Source of the DNA: JBBQFC01 sp038321615
GTDB taxonomy: Bacteria; Bacteroidota; Bacteroidia; Flavobacteriales_D; Cryomorphaceae
Direction of reading: 5' to 3'
Assembly (NCBI GenBank): GCA_038321615.1
Contig: JBBQFC010000052.1
Coordinates: forward strand, 1-22,738
Length of the DNA stretch: 22,738 nucleotides
The translations under genes and the position numbers were made by a program. Within the stretch, counting starts at the first letter, position 1, and every line of letters starts with the position of its first letter. The notes beneath the pieces are model-generated. The model did not search any database and was not told where the DNA came from. It was given only the letters and a program-made list of their open reading frames with translations. Below, in pieces: positions 6,696-14,671 of the stretch.

Positions 6696-7064
6696 ATGGA
6701 ACAACTACAAGAAATAAGCCGCCAAATAAACGGCGGAACCGAAATACCAAATTTCAAAGCCGGCGATACTATCACCGTTCACTACAAGATTCGTGAAGGC
6801 AATAAGGAGCGTATCCAGCAATTTCAAGGCGTGGTGATGCAGCGCAAAGGAACAGGTGCTACCGAGACTTTCACGGTTCGCAAAATGTCGAGCGGAGTTG
6901 GTGTGGAACGTATTATACCCGTTACTTCTCCATTTATTGATAAGGTGGAGCTCAACAAATCAGGTAAAGTTCGCCGCGCACGTATCTTCTATCTTCGCGA
7001 ATTGAAAGGTAAAGCAGCTCGTATTCAAGAGAAGCGCTATTCAGCTCCGCAGAAAAAAGATTAA
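6696..7064 (+). CDS. rplS: 50S ribosomal protein L19
   Basis: L19 lies at the 30S-50S interface and contributes to an inter-subunit bridge near 16S rRNA. The 122-residue product carries the whole family signature: F.AGDTITVHYKIREGNKERIQ, FQGVVMQRKG, TFTVRKMSSGVGVERI, and the basic stretch KVRRARIFYLREL(K)GKAARI. It is slightly longer than the E. coli protein (115) with a Lys-rich tail. It is the last gene of the trmD-rplS unit and is followed by a strong terminator. The usual start is clear because the product begins two helical turns before the conserved core. Confidence 0.97.
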   Translation: MEQLQEISRQINGGTEIPNFKAGDTITVHYKIREGNKERIQQFQGVVMQRKGTGATETFTVRKMSSGVGVERIIPVTSPFIDKVELNKSGKVRRARIFYLRELKGKAARIQEKRYSAPQKKD

Positions 7065-7084
7065 ACGTCTAAAATAATCAGAAC

Positions 7085-7118
7085 GAACCGCTCCAAAAGG
7101 GCGGTTTTTTTTATTCCC
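7085..7118 (+). terminator. Terminator after rplS
   Basis: AACCGC-tCC-aaaa-GG-GCGGTT, a GC-rich stem with one bulged T, followed by eight T. It lies 20 nt after the rplS stop. The stop codon of the oppositely oriented SpoIID-like gene (7111-7113) sits at the end of the T tract, so the hairpin lies just beyond both convergent genes; its 5' flank lacks an A run, so it should act mainly on the plus strand. Confidence 0.8.
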
Positions 7119-8280
7119 CGCGATAGAAATCTACTGCATCGAGATCGATAATATGCACGTCCTTATAGTAAAAGTGGACAATATCGTAATAGGGAAATCC
7201 GATATCGGCCATACGCATTGCACCTTCTTGGCTTAGCCCAGTGCCATGGCCAAAACCTCTGCCTTCCACCTTTAAAGAGTCGCTTCCGAGCGGGTAAATA
7301 TTGAAAAAAGTGGAATTGAAATTCCAATCTTTTCGAATATCCTTCAGTGGAATCTTCCAGGCCGGGTCGAGAAAATAGATTTGTCTGTTCGGCTGTTCGT
7401 AATGAAGAGCCATTCCGGCCACCAACTTATCGGCAGTATTGAGGCTATACTTTTTTTGAAGGTAATCGAGCCAGGCTTGTTTGTGCAGTTTGGCCGACCA
7501 GTTGGCATGATCGCCAAAAGAAGAATACTCGTCAAGCTTGGGCGATAGGTAAGCAAGATTCCCAGTCCATACGGCATTGCTTGCCACAGTTTCTCCACCG
7601 CTATTGCTATGAAATGCTGCGGTAATGAGCTTCATGTCGCTATCTACAAGTACTTTACCTGTGGTAATGAGGACTGCCGAGAGAATCTCCGGTTCCCAGC
7701 GGCACTTTCCATGATACACCTGACAGCTCACCTGGTCATTCAAATTAAACCCTTCCTTCAAGTACCTGCGCTTATTGTTGAGCGCATACGTGCGACTTAC
7801 TATCGCTTGCACTTTGTAGAACTCCAATGGTTTTTGTTTTCCGGTTTCTGCTTCTACCACTCCCGCCACATATTTCTCCAGATCGACTCTATTTATCAAT
7901 TTCAGCACCCCCGAACTGGCATGGATCAGGAGGTCGTCGTCGTAAACACGCTCCACGCGGTTGGGGCTCAATACATACAAGCGAAAAAAGGAATCGGATG
8001 CTGTAGATCGCAGAGAAATACGGGCGCTCAGGGCCAATTGACCAGCCGCGTTACTCACTTTCACCAATGATCCTTGAAGTTGGAAAGTGGCCCTATCTCC
8101 AGGTGCCAGGTTTCGCACCACCTTTCCATCGGCCAAGATTTCATATTGCCCTTCTGTGACGATAATCTGCACTGACTTCGGCTTTACGGGCTGAAGGATT
8201 CCGATATCAATACGCTCACTAAGAGCAGAAGCTTGGGACCAGACCATGGATAAGGCTGAAACCAATAGTACTATACGCAT
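7111..8280 (-). CDS. SpoIID/LytB-domain cell-wall protein
   Basis: SpoIID-type enzymes are lytic transglycosylases that cut peptidoglycan glycan strands whose peptides were removed; LytB-type proteins modify amidases. The 389-residue product has a signal peptide (residues 1-19), a variable domain, then the SpoIID core: VDLEKYVAGVVEAETG (132-147) with Glu145 at the position of the catalytic Glu, QAIVSRTYAL (158-167), CQVYHGKC (186-193) whose two Cys could hold metal or form a disulfide, FHSNSGG (223-229), and GRGFGHGTGLSQ (340-351). Non-sporulating Bacteroidota carry such proteins; the role outside sporulation is not settled. It is the last gene of the surE operon, starting 9 nt after the lpxB stop. 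Confidence 0.85.
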   Translation of the reverse strand: MRIVLLVSALSMVWSQASALSERIDIGILQPVKPKSVQIIVTEGQYEILADGKVVRNLAPGDRATFQLQGSLVKVSNAAGQLALSARISLRSTASDSFFRLYVLSPNRVERVYDDDLLIHASSGVLKLINRVDLEKYVAGVVEAETGKQKPLEFYKVQAIVSRTYALNNKRRYLKEGFNLNDQVSCQVYHGKCRWEPEILSAVLITTGKVLVDSDMKLITAAFHSNSGGETVASNAVWTGNLAYLSPKLDEYSSFGDHANWSAKLHKQAWLDYLQKKYSLNTADKLVAGMALHYEQPNRQIYFLDPAWKIPLKDIRKDWNFNSTFFNIYPLGSDSLKVEGRGFGHGTGLSQEGAMRMADIGFPYYDIVHFYYKDVHIIDLDAVDFYRGE

Positions 8281-8289
8281 AGAGCGAAA

Positions 8290-9441
8290 TTAGATGGAAC
8301 TCGCAGACATATCAAGCGAGTCATGAAGATTTTTCAACATCAAATCGGCAGTAAACCGAGATGCACCCTCACCACCCAACTTCGCATAGAGAGCGTCATA
8401 ATCGACCGATAAGTTGGCGCGGTATGCTTTGGAATCCAGCAGATTTTGGAGTTCGGCTTTTAGGCTGTCGGTGTCATAGTCACCTTGGATCAGTTCGGTG
8501 ACCACGGCGCGATCCATAATAAGATTGACCAAGGAAATGTATTTAACCTTAATAAGCTGGCGCGCAATTAAATAAGAGAACCAACTACCCTTGTAACAAA
8601 CCACTTGGGGCACCTTGAAAATGGCCGTTTCAAGAGTTGCCGTACCACTGGTTACCACGGCTGCGTAGGCCTGACCGAGGAGATCGTAGGTTTTGCCAAA
8701 AACGATTTCAACCCCTGGGAAATCGCGGAGAAAAGGTTGATAAAACGAAAGCGGCTGAGACGGGGCACCAGCCAACACAAATTTATAGTTTGGAAAATTC
8801 TCGCTTACAGCAAGCATGATGGGAAGCATCTTTGAAATTTCTTGCTTTCTGCTGCCCGGCAATATGGCTATGATTGGCCTTTGATCGGCAGCTCCGACAA
8901 ACCTTTGAGATGAATCGCTCAAATGAGACGTATGGTAATCGGATACCGCGTCGATAAGTGGATGCCCTACGAAGTGAACGTCCATACCAAAGCGCTGATA
9001 AAAGTCTTTTTCAAATGGCAATATCACATACATCTCATCGACTGTGGCTTTGAGCTTTTTGACTCTTCCTTGTTTCCAAGCCCAAATTTGGGGAGAGATG
9101 TAGTAGAAAACCTTAATTCCCTGATGGTGGGCATACGCGGCAATTCGCATATTAAAACCCGGGTAATCGACCAAAATGAGCGCATCGGGTTTGTACGCAC
9201 CCAAATCTTTTTTACAAAAGTCGATATTCTTAAGTATTGTGCGCAAGTTCATAATCACTTCCAGAAACCCCATAAAAGCCAATTCGCGATAATGCTTCAC
9301 AATCACAGCACCTTGGGCCTGCATCAAATCTCCACCCCATGCACGAAATTCAGCATATTGATCGCCCAATTTTAATTGCTTCATAAGGTTTGAAGCATGC
9401 AAATCGCCCGAAGCTTCACCAGCAATTACGTAGTAGCGCAT
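8290..9441 (-). CDS. lpxB: Lipid-A-disaccharide synthase
   Basis: LpxB joins UDP-2,3-diacylglucosamine to lipid X to form the lipid A disaccharide at the inner face of the cytoplasmic membrane. The 383-residue product shows every family landmark: GEASGD (8-13), MGFLEV (57-62), DYPGFN with Asp92 at the position of the proposed catalytic Asp, YYISPQIWAWKQGR (113-126), FVGHPL (157-162), ILPGSRKQEI (193-202) and SGTATLETA. I chose ATG 9441 rather than an in-frame ATG at 9606 because the family begins MRYYVIAGEASGD and the longer form would add 55 unrelated residues overlapping the upstream gene. Its start overlaps the previous stop by one base (TGATG), which implies translational coupling. Confidence 0.96.
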   Translation of the reverse strand: MRYYVIAGEASGDLHASNLMKQLKLGDQYAEFRAWGGDLMQAQGAVIVKHYRELAFMGFLEVIMNLRTILKNIDFCKKDLGAYKPDALILVDYPGFNMRIAAYAHHQGIKVFYYISPQIWAWKQGRVKKLKATVDEMYVILPFEKDFYQRFGMDVHFVGHPLIDAVSDYHTSHLSDSSQRFVGAADQRPIIAILPGSRKQEISKMLPIMLAVSENFPNYKFVLAGAPSQPLSFYQPFLRDFPGVEIVFGKTYDLLGQAYAAVVTSGTATLETAIFKVPQVVCYKGSWFSYLIARQLIKVKYISLVNLIMDRAVVTELIQGDYDTDSLKAELQNLLDSKAYRANLSVDYDALYAKLGGEGASRFTADLMLKNLHDSLDMSASSI

Positions 9442-9746
9442 CAGGAAAACCGAAAGTAGATGACAAAGGGAACAAACAGAAAGACAGCCGCCAAGACACC
9501 TCGCCCGGCTTGATAGCGATCCTTTCGCACGAGCCATAAAAAGGGGATGAGATTGGCGAGTAGGCTGAGCGCCAGAATAGATGACTTGAAGCCCGGGATG
9601 GTCCAAAATAAATCGACAGCGAAATATTCAAACGACTTGTTGAAACGCCTTGCCCAAAAAAGGCCGTAGGCTGTAAAGCCCATCAGCGGAAAAAGTAGAC
9701 CAAGCGCTAATCCCAATAGAAATTCCTTTCGCGAACTATACTTCAT
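9441..9746 (-). CDS. Small three-helix membrane protein between surE and lpxB
   Basis: A 101-residue protein with three hydrophobic segments at about residues 9-30, 42-72 (containing a Pro and Gly break) and 84-98, and positive charges at KYSSRK, RR and RKDR, giving loops of mixed orientation. I do not recognise a named family. It overlaps the end of surE by 11 bp and the start of lpxB by 1 bp, so it is surely translated as part of this operon. Placement next to LpxB suggests a helper in lipid A synthesis or membrane quality control, but that is inference from position only. Confidence 0.7.
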   Translation of the reverse strand: MKYSSRKEFLLGLALGLLFPLMGFTAYGLFWARRFNKSFEYFAVDLFWTIPGFKSSILALSLLANLIPFLWLVRKDRYQAGRGVLAAVFLFVPFVIYFRFS

Positions 9747-10521
9747 GGTTCCAATCGTTCAAAGTCTTGATGGCGTGGTGCGCCGTAAGATCGTACTGGG
9801 TAGGCACCACCGATACATAACCATTTTCCAAAGCCCAAACATCGGTGTCTTCGCCGAGATCGTTATTGATAAATTTACCGGTAATCCAGTAGTAATTATT
9901 GCCCATAGGATCGGTGCGCAATTGAAATTCATCTTCCCAATTAGCTTTGGCCTGTCGGCAAATACGAATGCCCTTTAGTTGCTCGTACGGCAAAGCGGGA
10001 ATATTTACATTGAGGCAAATTTCCTGTGGAATTTTTTTGCTTAGCGCGTCCGCAATAATCCGTTCGGCCACTCTTTGCGCCGCCGTAAAATCTGCATCCG
10101 GGGAGTGGTCTAAAAGGGAGAAACCAATAGACGGAATGCCTTCCACCGCCCCTTCGACTGCAGCCGACATGGTACCGGAATAAATCACATTGATAGAGCT
10201 ATTTGCTCCGTGATTCACCCCGGAAAGTAATAAATCAGGTTTTGCTTTGAGTACTTCGTAGATGGCCATTTTCACGCAATCTACGGGCGTTCCCGAGCAG
10301 CTAAACTCACGTATGCCGGGCACATCCTTAATTTCTCGAATTCGGAGAATGTCGTGTACCGTAATAGCGTGCCCCATACCGCTCTGCGGGCTATCGGGTG
10401 CTACTACCAGCACGTCGCCAAATCCTCTTGCTACTTCAATTAAACTGCGAATTCCCCCTGCGGTAATCCCATCATCGTTTGTAACGAGAATGGTGGGTCG
10501 CTTTTTTACATCGCTCGACAT
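9736..10521 (-). CDS. surE: 5'/3'-nucleotidase SurE
   Basis: SurE is a metal-dependent phosphatase that removes phosphate from nucleoside 5'- and 3'-monophosphates, with some activity on polyphosphate. The 261-residue product starts with the family signature ILVTNDDGI, giving metal ligands Asp16 and Asp17, followed by Ser47 in APDSPQSG and Asn103 in SGVNHGANSS. The block SGTMSAAVEGAVEGIPSIGFS and a C-terminal segment with TDVWALENGYVSVVP are also typical. It is the first gene of the operon surE / small membrane protein / lpxB / SpoIID-like. A TAGCTTTG box ends 5 nt before the ATG, suggesting a leaderless or nearly leaderless mRNA. No in-frame start exists upstream of this ATG within the promoter region. 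Confidence 0.96.
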   Translation of the reverse strand: MSSDVKKRPTILVTNDDGITAGGIRSLIEVARGFGDVLVVAPDSPQSGMGHAITVHDILRIREIKDVPGIREFSCSGTPVDCVKMAIYEVLKAKPDLLLSGVNHGANSSINVIYSGTMSAAVEGAVEGIPSIGFSLLDHSPDADFTAAQRVAERIIADALSKKIPQEICLNVNIPALPYEQLKGIRICRQAKANWEDEFQLRTDPMGNNYYWITGKFINNDLGEDTDVWALENGYVSVVPTQYDLTAHHAIKTLNDWNHEV

Positions 10522-10526
10522 TCGCG

Positions 10527-10534
10527 CAAAGCTA
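10527..10534 (-). promoter_or_regulatory. Candidate -7 box of the surE operon
   Basis: TAGCTTTG on the minus strand, then CGCGA and the surE ATG. The -33 region shows no TTG. It is divergent from the ftcD box about 70 bp away. Confidence 0.5.
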
Positions 10535-10601
10535 ATTAAATCGGAAGGGACGCCTGCAGAAAACTAAAAACTTCGGTCAGATGCAAAGCGAGCCGAATTA
10601 T

Positions 10602-10609
10602 TACCTTCG
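10602..10609 (+). promoter_or_regulatory. Candidate -7 box of ftcD
   Basis: TACCTTCG, one base from TAnnTTTG, ending 25 nt before ATG 10635. An upstream in-frame ATG at 10581 would lie ahead of this box, which argues for the later start. Confidence 0.4.
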
Positions 10610-10634
10610 AACGCTGAAAATTACCACTTCTACT

Positions 10635-12329
10635 ATGAGAAAATTGCTAGAATGCGTACCCAATATTAGTGAAGGCCGCGATTTGGTCAAGATTAAGGCC
10701 ATAGCTGCAGCGGCCGAGGCTGTGGAAGGTGTCCGGGTGCTCGATGTCGATCCCGGTCGAAGTACCAACCGCACGGTTATAACGCTTGTAGGTGAACCCG
10801 AACCACTCGAAGAGGCAGCCTTCCAACTCATCAAAAAAGCTTCGGAGTTGATTGATATGCGCAAGCATACGGGGGCGCATCCGCGCATGGGCGCTACTGA
10901 TGTATGCCCTTTCATACCCCTGTCGGGCGCAACAATGGACGATGCAGCCACTGCGGCCCATCGACTTGGCTACCGCGTGGGTCGAGAATTAAATATACCA
11001 GGCTATTACTACGAAAATGCCGCCCAGCGGCCGGAGCGGAAGAACCTGGCCATTTGCCGAGAGGGCGAGTATGAAGGTTTGGATAAATTGAGTTCAGATT
11101 TCGGAAAACCCGATTTTGGTCCAGCAAATTTCAACGATTCTGTGCGCAAAACAGGAGCCACCGCAATCGGAGCGCGCGATTTCCTGGTGGCGTATAACAT
11201 CAATTTGAACACTACTTCTACGCGGCGCGCCAATGCTATAGCCTTCGATATGCGCGAAGCAGGGCGCGTACTTCGAGAGGGAGACCCCGTAATTGGAAAA
11301 GTTTTGCTCGATAGTCAAGGCGAACCCCTTCGCGCTCCGGGCACTTTGAAATCGGTAAAAGGAATAGGTTGGTACATTGAAGAGTACGGAATAGCCCAGC
11401 TTTCACTGAATCTCACAAATATTCGGGTTACCCCTGTCCACGTGGCATTCGACGAAGCCTGCCGATTGGCAAGTGAACGCGGCATTCGGGTTACCGGCTC
11501 CGAATTAGTGGGCTTAATTCCCCTGAGCTGTTTGATCGATGCGGCCGATTACTTCCTGCGTAAGCAAGAGCGCTCAACGGGTATTTCAGAATCGGAGAAG
11601 ATTAAAATAGCCGTTAAGAGCCTTGGCCTTGACGACCTGGGACCATTTGACCCCACCAAGAAAATTATCGAGTACCTAATTAAAGAAGGCCAACAAGATC
11701 GATTGGTTTCCATGTCGCTCCGCTCCTTTGCAGAAGAAACTGCATCTGAATCGCCGGCTCCTGGCGGCGGCTCCGTTGCGGCTTATTGCGGCGCAATGGC
11801 TGCTTCGCTAGGGGCTATGGTAGCCAACTTAAGCGCTCACAAGCGCGGCTGGGACGACAGATGGGAAGAATTTTCTAATTGGGCAGAGCGCGGAATGGAC
11901 TTACAGCGCCGATTGCTCTACGCGGTCGACGAAGACACGGCCGCTTTTGCGAAGATCATGGATGCATTCGGTATGCCAAAGGACAATGCCTTAGAAAAGG
12001 AAAAACGCCGAATGGCTATTGATACTGCCACGCGTTATGCCGCGGAAGTACCCCTGAGTGTAGCTGAGCAATCGCTGGAAATATTCGATCTTATCGAAGC
12101 AATGGTCGATACAGGCAATCCCAATTCTATAACCGACGCCGGAGTAGGTGCACTTTGCGCAAGAGCTGCGGTACTCGGGGCGGTGATGAACGTCCGGGTT
12201 AACTTAAAGGACTTTTCGGACAAGGCTTTCTCAGATAGCGCTCTTCGAAAAGCTGGAGAATACGAAGCTCAAGCCATTGAAAAAGAAACCTTTATTCGCC
12301 AAAAAATAGCTGTATCCTTAGACATTTAG
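10635..12329 (+). CDS. ftcD: Glutamate formimidoyltransferase / formimidoyl-THF cyclodeaminase fusion
   Basis: A bifunctional enzyme of histidine breakdown and folate metabolism. The N-terminal half moves the formimino group from formimidoylglutamate to tetrahydrofolate; the C-terminal half releases ammonia to give methenyl-THF. The 564 residues match the animal enzyme in length and order. ECVPNISEGR opens the transferase domain and His82 in GAHPRMGATD corresponds to its catalytic His. The cyclodeaminase domain starts near residue 350 and shows SPAPGGGSVAA (373-383) and DEDTAAF. I chose ATG 10635 because homologues begin MRKLLECVPNISEG; the ATG at 10581 would add 18 residues and precede the -7 box. 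No hutU, hutH or hutI gene is nearby, so the pathway partners must be elsewhere, or the enzyme may serve folate salvage. Confidence 0.95.
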   Translation: MRKLLECVPNISEGRDLVKIKAIAAAAEAVEGVRVLDVDPGRSTNRTVITLVGEPEPLEEAAFQLIKKASELIDMRKHTGAHPRMGATDVCPFIPLSGATMDDAATAAHRLGYRVGRELNIPGYYYENAAQRPERKNLAICREGEYEGLDKLSSDFGKPDFGPANFNDSVRKTGATAIGARDFLVAYNINLNTTSTRRANAIAFDMREAGRVLREGDPVIGKVLLDSQGEPLRAPGTLKSVKGIGWYIEEYGIAQLSLNLTNIRVTPVHVAFDEACRLASERGIRVTGSELVGLIPLSCLIDAADYFLRKQERSTGISESEKIKIAVKSLGLDDLGPFDPTKKIIEYLIKEGQQDRLVSMSLRSFAEETASESPAPGGGSVAAYCGAMAASLGAMVANLSAHKRGWDDRWEEFSNWAERGMDLQRRLLYAVDEDTAAFAKIMDAFGMPKDNALEKEKRRMAIDTATRYAAEVPLSVAEQSLEIFDLIEAMVDTGNPNSITDAGVGALCARAAVLGAVMNVRVNLKDFSDKAFSDSALRKAGEYEAQAIEKETFIRQKIAVSLDI

Positions 12330-12377
12330 GGCAACAATAAAGCCTGCTATGCGTATTTAGCACTAAGCACCCCAATA

Positions 12378-14651
12378 ATGGTAGAAAAACTCAAACGGCA
12401 TTTGAAATTAGAGCGATTGCTCTTTTTTTTTCCGTTTCAGTTGTTTGTTCTGCACATTAAACGCAACCACTTCTTGCTCTTGTTTTGGCTTTTGCTATAC
12501 GCCATAATATCGGGCGAATTCGCTTTAAAATTTGGACTCCCCTACCTTTTCTTGGCTCCTGAATATTTAGGTAGCGTGGGCATTCGATCGTATGCCATTT
12601 TAGGTTTCTCGCTGGGCGCCTTCATTATGGCTTTCAACATTTACACCTACATTCTGCACGCTCACCGATTCCCGTTTCTAGGAACCTTGGCTCGGCCATT
12701 CTTTAAATTCTGCGTAAATAATTTCATTATTCCGCTGAGCTTCATAGTGGTATATATCTTTTGCAGCGTACGATTTCAGTATTGGTTTGAACTACTCACT
12801 CCACAACAAATTGCCATCAATATATTTGCCTTCCTTTTGGGAAACGCCGTTTTTATTGCCTTAGCGGTACTTTACTTCTTCCCGACCAATAAGAACATTT
12901 ACAAGATTACAGGTATTAGTGCGGAAGAGTTGGAGGTCTTAGTAAACAAGCGAAAGGCTGGTATCCGGCGCAAGTCGGGTTATTATTTTACACGCAATAA
13001 GCAGTTGAGCTGGAAAGTCAGCACTTATCTAACCCATCCCTTCAAGGTTCTTTTAGCGCGCGATTCTACTCATTACGACAGTGAAACGCTCCAAAAAGTG
13101 TTTCTTCAGAATCATGTCAATGCAACGCTTTTTGAAATGCTTATCATAAGCGGTTTCTTTGTGGTCGGTGCGTTTCAATTCAACCCATATTTTATTATTC
13201 CGGCGGCAGCCACTACTTGTCTGCTATTCACCGTTTTCTTAATGGTTGTATCGGTAGCCTTGTCATGGCTTAAAGGTTGGACCTTAACCGTTCTGCTCGC
13301 CTTGCTGATCATTATAAATTACGCGTCAGCAGACTGGAATGCACTCAATGCGCCGAACTATGCATACGGTTTAGATTACACTAAAGAACCTGCTCGCTAC
13401 TCTGCCGCTGTAGTTGACAGTTTGAACCAAGATCTCCAGTTGGTTCGTAGAGACTACGATCATCAAATAGCTCAATTAAACAAATGGCTGAGCAAAACCC
13501 GAAAAGACCGTGAGAATCCGGAGTACAAACCGAAACTTATATTGATCAATACCAGCGGTGGGGGTCTCCGCTCTTCACTTTGGACGCTTAGCACCTTACA
13601 GCGCCTGGACAGCTTGATGGAAGGACAACTCATGCCCAATACCCAATTGATGTCTGGATCATCGGGAGGCACCTTGGGCGCGGCTTTCTTTCGAGAGCTT
13701 CATCTTCGTCGCGATTCCCTCGCGCATTCCATTAATAGCCAATATTACCGTGATCAAATCTCCACAGATATCCTTAACCGGGTAATATTTAGTCTGGCTA
13801 CCAATGATCTGTTCATCCGCTTCCGAACGCGCGAAATTGACGGGAAGTCGTATACTGTAGATCGCGGAATGGCCTTTGAAGACCAAGTAAATGCAAACAC
13901 TGGATATATTCTCGATAAGAAGGTGAAAGATTACCAAAGAGATGTGGATGCCGGTAATATTCCCATCCTGCTTTTTGCTCCTACTGTGGTGAACGACGGA
14001 CGAAGGCTCTTAATTTCATCCCAATCGATGTCGTATTTCTGCCATGACGATGACATACAATCGCAGCGATTAAATTTGGGTGATGAGAATATTGAGTTCA
14101 ATCGGTTTTTTGCCGGACATGGTGCCGACAATTTATTGATGAGCAGCGCATTGCGGCTTAATTCCACCTTTCCGTATGTGCTCCCTTATGCCACCCTTCC
14201 TTCCGAACCGCGTATGGAGGTTATGGATGCCGGCTTGCGCGACAACTACGGCATTAAACTTACCGCGCAATATATTCGTGTATTCAAGCAATGGATTGAC
14301 GCCAACACGAGCGGGATTATAATTGTCCAAATACGCGATACAGAAAAAGTAATTGAGCCCGATCGTTTAGAAACGACCATCATAGACCGATTACTTAACC
14401 CGATCGGCTCCTTTTACGGAAACCTTTTCAACGACCAAGACTTTAATATGGATCAGATTTTAAGGCTTACCCAGGCGGGCCTGACGGTTCCGATACACCA
14501 TATTCCCTTTGAAATGCGGTTTAGCAGCGACGAACAGGTGGCATTGAGCTGGCACCTCACCGCGTTGGAAAAGAAACGGGTGAATGAGTCCATCTACATG
14601 CCTTGGAATAAAGCATCGTCGGCCGAATTTGCGAGACTTATAGCTGAGTAG
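12378..14651 (+). CDS. Seven-TM protein with C-terminal patatin-like phospholipase domain
   Basis: A 757-residue protein. Residues 30-170 hold four hydrophobic helices and residues 250-320 about three more; a soluble stretch of about 75 residues lies between. From about 385 there is a patatin-like serine hydrolase: oxyanion loop GGGLRS (394-399), nucleophile Ser429 in GSSGG (427-431) and catalytic Asp617 in DAG (617-619). Patatin enzymes cleave acyl groups from phospholipids or other lipids. The domain most likely sits on the cytoplasmic face, but topology cannot be fixed by eye. It follows ftcD by 48 bp with no clear promoter and precedes the DUF4105 gene by 20 bp. A role in membrane lipid turnover is inferred. 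Bacterial patatin effectors of CBASS are soluble and sit next to a nucleotide cyclase; neither is true here. Confidence 0.8.
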   Translation: MVEKLKRHLKLERLLFFFPFQLFVLHIKRNHFLLLFWLLLYAIISGEFALKFGLPYLFLAPEYLGSVGIRSYAILGFSLGAFIMAFNIYTYILHAHRFPFLGTLARPFFKFCVNNFIIPLSFIVVYIFCSVRFQYWFELLTPQQIAINIFAFLLGNAVFIALAVLYFFPTNKNIYKITGISAEELEVLVNKRKAGIRRKSGYYFTRNKQLSWKVSTYLTHPFKVLLARDSTHYDSETLQKVFLQNHVNATLFEMLIISGFFVVGAFQFNPYFIIPAAATTCLLFTVFLMVVSVALSWLKGWTLTVLLALLIIINYASADWNALNAPNYAYGLDYTKEPARYSAAVVDSLNQDLQLVRRDYDHQIAQLNKWLSKTRKDRENPEYKPKLILINTSGGGLRSSLWTLSTLQRLDSLMEGQLMPNTQLMSGSSGGTLGAAFFRELHLRRDSLAHSINSQYYRDQISTDILNRVIFSLATNDLFIRFRTREIDGKSYTVDRGMAFEDQVNANTGYILDKKVKDYQRDVDAGNIPILLFAPTVVNDGRRLLISSQSMSYFCHDDDIQSQRLNLGDENIEFNRFFAGHGADNLLMSSALRLNSTFPYVLPYATLPSEPRMEVMDAGLRDNYGIKLTAQYIRVFKQWIDANTSGIIIVQIRDTEKVIEPDRLETTIIDRLLNPIGSFYGNLFNDQDFNMDQILRLTQAGLTVPIHHIPFEMRFSSDEQVALSWHLTALEKKRVNESIYMPWNKASSAEFARLIAE

Positions 14652-14659
14652 ATTTTGGT

Positions 14660-14667
14660 TATTTTCG
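14660..14667 (+). promoter_or_regulatory. Possible -7 box before the DUF4105 gene
   Basis: TATTTTCG, one base from TAnnTTTG, then CGCC and the ATG. If real, this mRNA would be almost leaderless. The alternative is that the gene is simply read with the patatin gene. Confidence 0.3.
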
Positions 14668-14671
14668 CGCC

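Noticed and set aside
9442..9606. Longer N-terminus for LpxB
   Set aside because: The 55 extra residues are out-of-frame translation of the small membrane protein gene; the LpxB family begins at MRYYVIAGEASGD.
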